Of a stretch of DNA of 5,937 nt, positions 1 through 4,799 are shown in pieces (position 1 is the stretch's first letter; each line of letters starts with the position of its first letter). The DNA is from Actinomycetota bacterium (lineage in GTDB: Bacteria > Actinomycetota > Actinomycetes > S36-B12): positions 1-5,937 of the forward strand of contig JAPLBU010000133.1 of the NCBI GenBank assembly GCA_026392575.1. Reading direction: 5' to 3'. The notes under the pieces are model-generated. The model was not told the origin of the DNA. It did not search any database and was given only the letters and a program-made list of their open reading frames with translations. A program made the translations under genes and the position numbers.

Positions 1-14
1 ACCTTCAGGGAACG

Positions 15-54
15 ACAGAAAGGGCCCGCACCGGAAGGTGCGGGCCCTTTCTGT
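15..54. terminator. Bidirectional intrinsic terminator
   Basis: An 18-bp perfect inverted repeat (arms 15-32 and 37-54) encloses a 4-nt GGAA loop. The core is the GC-rich GGGCCCGCACC with its complement. The A-rich outer arm on one side gives a T-rich outer arm on the other (CCCTTTCTGTTT on the plus strand), so the hairpin can stop transcripts from either direction. It lies 18 nt past the stop of the 52-aa minus-strand gene, so it probably ends that transcript. It may also end a plus-strand gene lying left of the window. Confidence 0.88.
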
Positions 55-72
55 TTCGCTGCGGACGCCCGG

Positions 73-231
73 CTACTCGTCGTCGCGATCGAAGATCTCG
101 TTGCGCTCGCGCGCCAGTTCGAGGGCGCCCTGCGCCTCCGCCTCAGTGTCATATGGCCCAAGTCGCTCGGCGTTCGCACATCCAGCTTCCGGCTCCACCC
201 GCTGGTGGACCAGGCAGTAGTACCAGCTCAT
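73..231 (-). CDS. Small conserved actinobacterial protein, 52 aa, function unknown
   Basis: This 52-residue protein starts MSWYYCLVH and ends with an acidic tail, FDRDDE. It has two cysteines (C6 and C17), an RLGPY turn and an amphipathic Glu/Ala-rich helix (TEAEAQGALELARERNE). From memory, similar proteins of 50-60 residues with a YYCL...VEP..GC....RLGPY..EA pattern occur widely in actinobacteria, annotated as hypothetical or SPOR-like. That is recollection, not a search. I chose the ATG at 231 because GGGAG (237-241) sits 5 nt upstream. The in-frame ATGs at 243 and 288 lack a ribosome binding site, and the one at 288 falls inside a -10-like box. The gene is divergent from map with an 88-nt spacer and ends at the hairpin terminator. 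No function can be assigned; the Cys pair could bind metal or form a disulfide. Confidence 0.75.
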   Translation of the reverse strand: MSWYYCLVHQRVEPEAGCANAERLGPYDTEAEAQGALELARERNEIFDRDDE

Positions 232-236
232 CACTG

Positions 237-241
237 CTCCC
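237..241 (-). promoter_or_regulatory. Ribosome binding site of the 52-aa protein gene
   Basis: The minus strand reads GGGAG here, 5 nt before the ATG at 231. It decides the start against two longer in-frame options that have no purine-rich box. Confidence 0.6.
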
Positions 242-283
242 ATCGTCACGTGCCGGCCAACGCGCGTCGGTCCGTCATCCCCA

Positions 284-289
284 AACATA
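284..289 (-). promoter_or_regulatory. Possible -10 box for the 52-aa protein gene
   Basis: The minus strand reads TATGTT, fitting the actinobacterial TANNNT -10 pattern. A start point near 277 would give a leader of about 46 nt containing the GGGAG site. I see no good -35 hexamer. The box lies back to back with the map promoter in the 88-nt divergent spacer. Confidence 0.35.
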
Positions 290-307
290 GCGACCGACGC
301 GCCGTCC

Positions 308-313
308 TAGACT
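308..313 (+). promoter_or_regulatory. -10 box of map; leaderless transcript likely
   Basis: TAGACT fits TANNNT, and its last T is 7 nt before the A of the map ATG at 320. A start point at the usual distance would fall on that A. There is no Shine-Dalgarno sequence between box and start, which supports leaderless translation. No clear -35 hexamer is visible. Confidence 0.6.
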
Positions 314-319
314 CGGGCC

Positions 320-1210
320 ATGTCACGTGCCCAGCGCGAACCCCTCTCGCCCGGGATCATCTCGGCAATGCGGCAAGTACCCGCCAGCATTCCGCGACCC
401 GAGTACGTCGGTAAGCCCGCCCCGACCCCGTACGACGGACCCGAGCGCAAGGACGCGGAGACAATCGCGGCCATGCGTGTCGCGGGCCGCCTCGCCGCTG
501 ACGCACTGGCCGCTGTCGGTGACGCGATACGGCCGGGTGTGACCACCGAGGAACTCGATTGGGTCGGTCACGAGTACCTGTGCGACCACCATGCGTACCC
601 CTCGACGCTCGGCTACCGGGGCTTCCCGAAGTCGCTCTGCACATCCCTGAACGAGGTGATCTGTCACGGGATCCCTGACACCACGGTCCTGCGCGACGGT
701 GACATCTGCAATATCGACATCACCGCCTTCATCGGCGGCGTCCATGGCGACACCAACGCGACCTTCCTGGTCGGCGACGTCGACGAAGAAGTCCGTCTCC
801 TCGTCGAACGCACCGAGGAGGCCACCCGTCGGGCGATCAAGGCGGTGGCTCCCGGCCGCCCCATCAGCGTGATCGGCCGCGTCATCGAAAGCTACGCACG
901 CCGTTTCGGCTACGGAGTGGTCCGCGATTTCACGGGCCACGGGATCGGCACGTCATTCCACACCGGCCTCGTCATCCCGCACTATGACGACCCGAGTCTG
1001 CACACGCCGATGGAGACCGGCATGACGTTCACCATCGAGCCGATGATCACCCTCGGCACCTACGACTACGACATCTGGGACGACACCTGGACCGTCGTGA
1101 CGAAGGACCGTCGCTGGACGGCGCAGTTCGAGCACACGCTGCTGGTGACCGATGACGGCTGCGACATCCTCACCCTGCCCACCGGTTCCGACGAAGGGAC
1201 ATCGCGATGA
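320..1210 (+). CDS. map: Methionine aminopeptidase, type I (MetAP1c/MapB-like)
   Basis: This cytosolic metalloenzyme removes the initiator methionine from new proteins. The 296-residue product has an N-terminal extension of about 40 residues with a RPEYVGKP segment, which in mycobacterial MapB carries an SH3-ligand-like motif. The pita-bread catalytic domain follows. By comparison with E. coli Map, the metal ligands are D133 (NIDIT), D144 (GDTN), H207 (GHGIG), E240 (TIEPM) and E271 (QFEHT), and H116 (CHGIP) and H214 are the active-site histidines; all are present. The length matches M. tuberculosis MapB (about 285 aa), and the sequence agrees closely with it from memory (NEVICHGIPD, VIGRVIESYA, VRDFTGHGIG). 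The start at 320 keeps the expected N-terminus and is placed for a leaderless transcript. The stop overlaps the next gene by 4 nt (ATGA), so the two are probably co-transcribed. The gene is intact. Confidence 0.97.
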   Translation: MSRAQREPLSPGIISAMRQVPASIPRPEYVGKPAPTPYDGPERKDAETIAAMRVAGRLAADALAAVGDAIRPGVTTEELDWVGHEYLCDHHAYPSTLGYRGFPKSLCTSLNEVICHGIPDTTVLRDGDICNIDITAFIGGVHGDTNATFLVGDVDEEVRLLVERTEEATRRAIKAVAPGRPISVIGRVIESYARRFGYGVVRDFTGHGIGTSFHTGLVIPHYDDPSLHTPMETGMTFTIEPMITLGTYDYDIWDDTWTVVTKDRRWTAQFEHTLLVTDDGCDILTLPTGSDEGTSR

Positions 1211-1980
1211 CGCACGCATGGACCGACACGATGTGGCCCCCGGAGGTCCTCACCCTGTCCATCGATATCGGCGGCAGCGGCCTCAAGGCATCCATCGTGA
1301 ATGCGCAGGGCATCATGACCACCGAGCGGGTACGCATCGATACGCCGTACCCCTGCCCGCCCGATCGGCTCGTCGAGACCGTTGTCGAGCTCGTCCGCCC
1401 GCTGCTCGGCGTGCATCGCGTCTCCGTCGGCTTCCCCGGGCTGGTCCGACACGGCCACGTCCTCGACGTCCCGTCGCTGTCACGCGCGGAGTACGGCGGC
1501 GAGCGCGACCGCGATCTCGCTGAGGCGTGGTACGGCTTTGATCTGGCTCACGCCCTCGCCCAGTCCTTCCAGTTGCCCACCAAGGTTGTGAACGACGCCG
1601 ATATGCAGGGGTGTGCCGTCACCAGCGGAAACGGCCTCGAGTTCGTCATGACCCTTGGCACCGGCGTCGGCACAGCGCTGTTCAGCAACGGCACCCTCCT
1701 GCCGCACCTCGAGCTGTCGCATGGTCCATTCAAGGACGAGCAGACATTCGACATCGCACTCGGCAACGCACAGCGCAAGGAGATCGGCAACGATCGCTGG
1801 AGCAAGCGCGTTCGCAAGGCGATCGCGGCGTTCGACGACATGCTGTTCTTCGACCGCATCTACGTCGGCGGTGGCAATGCCAAGCACCTGTCCGCCGCGG
1901 ACATCGGTGCCAAGGGCGAGATCGTCCCCAACACATCCGGAATCCTGGGCGGCGTCCGGGTCTGGGATCTCGACGCGTGA
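1207..1980 (+). CDS. ROK-family sugar kinase, polyphosphate-glucokinase-like
   Basis: This is a 257-residue ROK/ASKHA-fold kinase. The N-terminal phosphate loop is IDIGGSGLK (residues 19-27, with D20). VNDAD (128-132) carries the likely catalytic base D130, TLGTGVG (149-155) is the second phosphate loop, and a late IYVGGGNAKH segment (218-227) is the adenosine-type motif. The Cys zinc-binding motif (CxCGxxGCxE) of NagC-, Mlc- and glucokinase-type ROK proteins is absent, as in PpgK. Length and motif order fit polyphosphate glucokinase (EC 2.7.1.63), which phosphorylates glucose with polyphosphate or ATP. The segment LELSHGPF (168-175), where M. tuberculosis PpgK has a TEFGHLEV-like segment, suggests a sister clade, so the substrate is open. 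The ATG at 1207 overlaps the map stop by 4 nt and has GAAGGGA (1193-1199) upstream. The next in-frame ATG (1231) lacks such a site. The reading frame is complete. Confidence 0.85.
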   Translation: MTHAWTDTMWPPEVLTLSIDIGGSGLKASIVNAQGIMTTERVRIDTPYPCPPDRLVETVVELVRPLLGVHRVSVGFPGLVRHGHVLDVPSLSRAEYGGERDRDLAEAWYGFDLAHALAQSFQLPTKVVNDADMQGCAVTSGNGLEFVMTLGTGVGTALFSNGTLLPHLELSHGPFKDEQTFDIALGNAQRKEIGNDRWSKRVRKAIAAFDDMLFFDRIYVGGGNAKHLSAADIGAKGEIVPNTSGILGGVRVWDLDA

Positions 1981-1987
1981 GCTTAGA

Positions 1988-2003
1988 AGTTCGATTTTCA
2001 ACT
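1988..2003. promoter_or_regulatory. Candidate MarR operator (short inverted repeat)
   Basis: AGTT (1988-1991) and AACT (2000-2003) are perfect inverted arms around an 8-nt AT-rich centre, in an otherwise GC-rich region. The repeat covers the expected -35 zone of the MarR-gene promoter, where an autorepressor would bind. The arms are only 4 bp long, so chance is possible. Confidence 0.3.
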
Positions 2004-2011
2004 ACATCGGC

Positions 2012-2017
2012 TACACT
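2012..2017 (+). promoter_or_regulatory. -10 box of the MarR-family gene; leaderless transcript likely
   Basis: TACACT fits TANNNT and ends 7 nt before the A of the ATG at 2024, so the start point would coincide with the start codon. No Shine-Dalgarno is present. A TTCGAT sequence (1990-1995) at 16-nt spacing is a weak -35 candidate. Confidence 0.55.
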
Positions 2018-2023
2018 CGGCCT

Positions 2024-2485
2024 ATGACCCAGTGGCTGAGTGAGGATGAGCAGCGCAGTTGGCGCGCCTGGCTCTCCGCATCACTGCTCCTCCACGACCG
2101 GCTCACCCGCGAGATGCAGTCACAGCACGGGCTGACGATGGCGGACTACGAGATCCTCGTCCGCCTGTCCGAGATCCCCGACCGACAGATGCGGATGAGC
2201 GATCTTGCCGACGTGACCCTCTCCTCCCGCAGTCGGCTGTCCCACCAGATCGATCGGATGGAGAAGGCCGGACTCGTCGAACGGCGGTCCTGCTCCGACG
2301 ACCGTCGCGGGGCCTTCGCCGCCCTCACCGAGGATGGCTACCAAACCCTCGTCGACTCCGCCCCGGATCACGTGCAGAGCGTCCGCGCGCACCTTGTCGA
2401 CCAGCTCACCCCCGTACAGTTCGCCGCTCTCGGTTCGGCGTGCCAGCTCGTTGCCGAGCATCTTGCGGCCGCCAACGAGGCCTGA
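2024..2485 (+). CDS. MarR-family transcriptional regulator
   Basis: This 153-residue winged helix-turn-helix repressor is of normal MarR length. Helix 1, which would form the dimer interface with the C-terminal helices, covers about residues 6-34. The wHTH runs from about 55 to 105. MRMSDLADVTLSS (56-68) leads into the recognition helix around SRSRLSHQIDRME, followed by KAGLVERR and the wing SCSDDRRGAFAALTEDG (89-105) with the conserved Asp-Arg pair (D92/D93, R94/R95). C90 and C140 are the only cysteines, and no OhrR-type N-terminal sensing Cys is present, so a ligand cannot be guessed. The frame stays open to 1655, but that part overlaps the ROK gene. The ATG at 2024 sits 7 nt after a -10 box and gives the standard family N-terminus. 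The gene lies 43 nt after the ROK gene with its own promoter, so it is probably autoregulated; its other targets are unknown. Confidence 0.9.
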   Translation: MTQWLSEDEQRSWRAWLSASLLLHDRLTREMQSQHGLTMADYEILVRLSEIPDRQMRMSDLADVTLSSRSRLSHQIDRMEKAGLVERRSCSDDRRGAFAALTEDGYQTLVDSAPDHVQSVRAHLVDQLTPVQFAALGSACQLVAEHLAAANEA

Positions 2486-2534
2486 ACTCCCCGCGACACG
2501 CGGCCGGCTCCCACGGGTCCAACGATCGCGGTGT

Positions 2535-2540
2535 TAGCGT
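2535..2540 (+). promoter_or_regulatory. -10 box of the 62-aa protein gene
   Basis: TAGCGT fits TANNNT and ends 8 nt before the A of the ATG at 2548. No Shine-Dalgarno precedes the start, again consistent with a leaderless transcript. No -35 hexamer stands out. Confidence 0.45.
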
Positions 2541-2547
2541 CGATGCC

Positions 2548-2736
2548 ATGGAACCGCAATACGGTCACCTGAGGGATGTCACCACCGAGTCCGGCAGTGC
2601 TGGGCCCTTCGAGTCGTTCACCGACGAGGAGATCGACGCGCTGGAGACCCTCGCCGAATTCGAGGCCGAGCACCGCAGGATCCTGGCCATGCAGACGCTG
2701 TTCTACAAGCGGCGCAAGGCGGGCGGCGCTGCCTGA
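2548..2736 (+). CDS. Hypothetical small protein, 62 aa
   Basis: I do not recognise this protein. The first 22 residues (MEPQYGHLRD onward) are polar and probably disordered. Residues 25-58 (FTDEEIDALETLAEFE...) would form a charged amphipathic helix, acidic in its first half and basic at the end (YKRRKAGG). There is no cysteine, signal peptide or membrane segment. Codon use looks coding, with strong G/C at third positions (GAG, GAC, CTG, ATC). The start is supported by a -10-like box 8 nt upstream. It lies 62 nt after the MarR gene and converges on rnpB with 26 nt between. The frame is open further upstream, but that part overlaps the MarR gene. It could be a small DNA- or protein-binding partner of neighbouring genes, which is only inference. 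Confidence 0.6.
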   Translation: MEPQYGHLRDVTTESGSAGPFESFTDEEIDALETLAEFEAEHRRILAMQTLFYKRRKAGGAA

Positions 2737-2762
2737 TCGGCACGCTGCGGAATGCTGGCGGG

Positions 2763-3132
2763 GGACGAGCCAGCCATATAAGCCGGATTCTGTGATCAGC
2801 CGAAGCTGACCGGTGATCATCCATCTGCGACCGCTGTTGCCAGCGGCCTGTTGCGGTCTACCTGCAGACATAGAGCGGGCCGCTCGTCTGCACAGGCCTT
2901 GCGGCCCTTTTGACCTTGCTCCGGGTGGGGTTTACCGAGCCGCATGAGTCACCCCATGCGCTGGTGGTCTCTTACACCACCGTTTCACCCTTACCAGTTG
3001 CCTGGCGGTCTGTTCTCTGTGGCACTTTCCCGCGGGTCACCCCGGGTGGGCGTTACCCACCACCCTGCCCTGTGGAGTCCGGACTTTCCTCGACCCGCTT
3101 GCGCGTGCCGCGATCACCCGGCTGGCTCGTCC
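2763..3132 (-). ncRNA. rnpB: RNase P RNA, bacterial type A
   Basis: This is the catalytic RNA of RNase P, which with the RnpA protein cuts the 5' leader from pre-tRNAs. The ends are set by a perfect 13-bp P1 helix (3120-3132 paired with 2763-2775), giving 370 nt, close to the E. coli length. Conserved parts visible on the minus strand are the P4 5' half with GAGGAAAGTCCGGACTCC (3074-3091) and the P4 3' half ACAGAATCCGGCTTATA (2777-2793). Next are the AGGGTGAAACGGTGGTG segment and P12, a 6-bp hairpin with a GTAAGAG loop (2963-2981). There is also a UUCG-capped hairpin (2794-2811), a GCAA-capped hairpin (2830-2847) and GGTAAACCCC (2928-2937), the likely P15 loop that binds the tRNA CCA end. The type A assignment follows from the overall layout and the actinobacterial context. 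Plus-strand open frames across this region are not genes. No T-run terminator is seen after 2763, so the 3' end is probably made by processing. Confidence 0.97.
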
Positions 3133-3136
3133 GATG

Positions 3137-3994
3137 TCAGGCTACCGCAGGCCGCTCAGCCACCAGGGTGAACAGGACAGGCAGTGGCTCCGCGGGCGCC
3201 CCGTTGGCCCCGGTGCCAAGCCGGAGGCGGAACATGCCGTCGTCCTCCTGCACGAGGATGTCACCGCGCGGATCGAAGGGTGCCTCCACATGCTCGATGA
3301 GTCGGACGATGGCCAGGCCCGCGTCGATGGCGGCGTTCACGGTCTCACCGATCGACCAGCCGTACTGCTCGATCGACCACGTCAGGTCCGCATCGGGGTT
3401 GGCGTAGGAGCCGGTGCCCTCGTAGTGACGCAGCCCATCGTTCACGTAGGGGAAGTCCACGACGAGCGGGTCGGTCTTCTCCGGCATGCACACCAGCGGG
3501 TGCAGTTCGAGGAGCATCAGTCGGCCACCGGGTCGCAGCAGTGCGGCCGCGCCGCGCATCCACGCCTCGAGGTCGGCGATCCAGCTGACGACGCCGATCG
3601 TGGCGTAAACCACGTCGAACTCCCCCTGGTACTCCGCGAAGGCAGCGGACGCGAGTTCCTGCGAGTCCGCCTGCACGGTCCGGATCTCCACATCGCACTG
3701 AGCGGCGAGGTCCCGCAGCCGCGCCAGCGCCGTAGGCGAGAAGTCGAATGCCGTGACGTGCGCACCCAGGCGAGCGAGGTGGATGGAGTCGATGCCGATG
3801 TGCGACTGGACATGGGCGACGGCGAGTCCGTCGACTCCCAGGCCGCGCGTCGCGAGTCCGAGCGCGTCGACCTCCATCGGTCGAAGTGACATCCCGCCGC
3901 TGATCAGGGCGGGAATGTCGTAGTAGATGTCGTTGCCCGTGCCGTGGAAGGCGGCCAGGTCCTCCCAGTGCCCGAGGTTTCCGGAATCCGCCAC
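3137..3994 (-). CDS. Class I SAM-dependent methyltransferase
   Basis: This 285-residue protein (counted from a GTG at 3994) has the Rossmann-fold methyltransferase pattern. Motif I is AVAHVQSHIGIDS (58-70), in the place of the VLHLQCHxGxD seen in relatives. An acidic residue ends strand beta2 (TAFDF, D84, ribose contact). D110 lies in VQADS, strand beta4 is FDVVYATIG (126-134), and LLRPGGRLML (152-161) is the post-motif. The substrate cannot be read; such proteins are usually annotated only as methyltransferase domain proteins. GAAGGG (4002-4007) lies 7 nt before the GTG, and the frame then begins just before the usual GHWEDLAAFHG opening. A longer form from the ATG at 4030 (297 aa, purine-rich site 4035-4043) is possible but would overlap the yaaA start. 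The stop is 4 nt from the rnpB 5' end. No signal peptide or membrane segment is seen, so it is probably cytosolic. Confidence 0.87.
   Translation of the reverse strand: MADSGNLGHWEDLAAFHGTGNDIYYDIPALISGGMSLRPMEVDALGLATRGLGVDGLAVAHVQSHIGIDSIHLARLGAHVTAFDFSPTALARLRDLAAQCDVEIRTVQADSQELASAAFAEYQGEFDVVYATIGVVSWIADLEAWMRGAAALLRPGGRLMLLELHPLVCMPEKTDPLVVDFPYVNDGLRHYEGTGSYANPDADLTWSIEQYGWSIGETVNAAIDAGLAIVRLIEHVEAPFDPRGDILVQEDDGMFRLRLGTGANGAPAEPLPVLFTLVAERPAVA
3139..3144 (-). promoter_or_regulatory. -10 box of rnpB, overlapping a stop codon
   Basis: The minus strand reads TAGCCT (3144 to 3139). Its last T is 7 nt upstream of 3132, which is exactly the first base of the P1 helix. The hexamer spans the last codons and the stop of the upstream methyltransferase gene (GTA GCC TGA). 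The -35 zone shows no consensus hexamer. Confidence 0.6.
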
Positions 3995-4001
3995 GTTCCT
4001 G

Positions 4002-4007
4002 CCCTTC
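4002..4007 (-). promoter_or_regulatory. Ribosome binding site supporting the methyltransferase GTG start
   Basis: The minus strand reads GAAGGG, 7 nt before the GTG at 3994. The competing GGGAGGGAG stretch (4035-4043), upstream of the ATG at 4030, lies in the conserved LLPPSEG codons of yaaA on the other strand. It could therefore be a by-product of that coding. Confidence 0.45.
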
Positions 4008-4009
4008 GC

Positions 4010-4015
4010 TAGCCT
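4010..4015 (+). promoter_or_regulatory. -10 box of yaaA
   Basis: TAGCCT ends 8 nt before the GTG at 4023, with no Shine-Dalgarno between. It is the same hexamer as the rnpB -10 box. If the methyltransferase starts at its ATG (4030), this promoter lies inside that gene. Confidence 0.5.
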
Positions 4016-4022
4016 GCGCAAT

Positions 4023-4796
4023 GTGCTCATCCTGCTCCCTCCCAGCGAGGGCAAGACCCCGCCCTCGTCCGGGCCGATCCTCGACCTCGCCGCGCTGTCG
4101 TTCCCGGAGCTCACGACGACACGCACCAAGGTGCTGACGGAGTTGATGAGCCAGTGCCGCTCCGATCCCGACCATGCCGCGACGCTGCTGGGCCTCGGCC
4201 CGAAGCAGAGCGATGATGTCGGCCGCAACGCCGACCTGAAGCGGGAGCCCTGCGGTCCCGCGATCAGCGTCTACACCGGCGTGCTGTTCGATGCGCTCGA
4301 CTACCCGACTCTGAGCGCCCGGGCACGGAAGAGGGCGCGCGAGCACGTGGCCATTTCGTCAGCGCTGTGGGGTCTGCTGCGTCCCAACGACCTGATCCCG
4401 GCCTACCGACTCAGCGGATCCGTCACGCTGCCCGGGATCGGGACACTCGCAGCGGCCTGGAAGGCACCGGTGTCGGCAGTCCTTGCCGAGACACCCGGCC
4501 TCATCGTCGACCTGCGGTCCGGAACCTACGTATCACTCGGCCCCATCCCCCCGTCGGCAGCAGACCGCGCCGTGAGCGTGCGTGTGCTGCAGGAGAGGAA
4601 CGGACGCCGCACGGTGGTCAGCCATCACAACAAGGCGACCAAGGGACGACTCCTGCGTGCCCTACTGGAGTCCACGCTGACGCCGCGCACTCCGGCTGCC
4701 CTGCTGCGGGCACTGCAGAAGCTGGACTTCCGGGTCGAGGAGGCCGGGACATCCGTCGTCGGCACTCATCTCGACGTGATCGTCGACGAGCCCTGA
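4023..4796 (+). CDS. yaaA: YaaA family protein (DUF328, peroxide stress resistance)
   Basis: YaaA lowers intracellular free iron and protects DNA and protein during hydrogen peroxide stress in E. coli; its biochemical activity is not settled. The 257-residue product begins with LILLPPSEGKTPP, the classic family opening (LILISPAKT in E. coli). It also has VYTGVLFDALDY (83-94), HVAISSALWGLLRPNDLIPAYRL (108-130) matching E. coli LSGLYGVLRPLDLMQPYRL, VDLRSGTYVSL (162-172) and a basic HHNKATKGRLLR (201-212) like E. coli YAKKARGLMSR. The length matches the family. I place the start at the GTG at 4023 because it precedes LILLPP exactly and lies 8 nt after a -10 box. An in-frame ATG at 3927 would add 32 unlike residues inside the methyltransferase gene. 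The stop lies 3 nt from that of the convergent surface-protein gene. Cytosolic. Confidence 0.93.
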   Translation: MLILLPPSEGKTPPSSGPILDLAALSFPELTTTRTKVLTELMSQCRSDPDHAATLLGLGPKQSDDVGRNADLKREPCGPAISVYTGVLFDALDYPTLSARARKRAREHVAISSALWGLLRPNDLIPAYRLSGSVTLPGIGTLAAAWKAPVSAVLAETPGLIVDLRSGTYVSLGPIPPSAADRAVSVRVLQERNGRRTVVSHHNKATKGRLLRALLESTLTPRTPAALLRALQKLDFRVEEAGTSVVGTHLDVIVDEP

Positions 4797-4799
4797 CTC

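Noticed and set aside
232..288. Longer form of the 52-aa protein starting at 288
   Set aside because: There is no ribosome binding site, the codons lie in the promoter spacer, and the ATG at 231 has a well-spaced GGGAG.
323..940. 205-aa minus-strand open frame opposite map
   Set aside because: It is a shadow of map, whose catalytic residues and codon use are clear.
1655..2023. Extended N-terminus for the MarR protein (open frame from 1655)
   Set aside because: The extra 123 residues overlap the ROK kinase, are Ser/Arg/Thr-rich and do not match MarR proteins, which begin near the ATG at 2024.
2491..2503. Small hairpin CCGCG-ACA-CGCGG after the MarR gene as a terminator
   Set aside because: Only 5 bp with no T-run; too weak to call in GC-rich DNA, where such stems are frequent.
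2737..2762. Terminator between the 62-aa gene and the rnpB 3' end
   Set aside because: I looked for a hairpin with a T tract on either strand and found none in this 26-nt gap.
2910..3407. Plus-strand open frames over the rnpB region (165 aa and 75 aa)
   Set aside because: They are antisense to a clear RNase P RNA with all its conserved blocks, and their translations are low-complexity Arg/Pro/Ser-rich text without a family signature.
3134..3889. 251-aa plus-strand open frame opposite the methyltransferase
   Set aside because: It is a long antisense frame of the kind common in high-GC DNA, with no recognisable domain.
3927..4022. ATG at 3927 as the yaaA start
   Set aside because: It would add 32 residues inside the divergent methyltransferase gene that have no counterpart in YaaA proteins; the GTG at 4023 gives the family N-terminus.
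3345..4346. 333-aa minus-strand open frame overlapping the methyltransferase
   Set aside because: Its translation is Arg/Ala/Gly-rich frame-shadow text, while the methyltransferase in another frame of the same strand has all its motifs.
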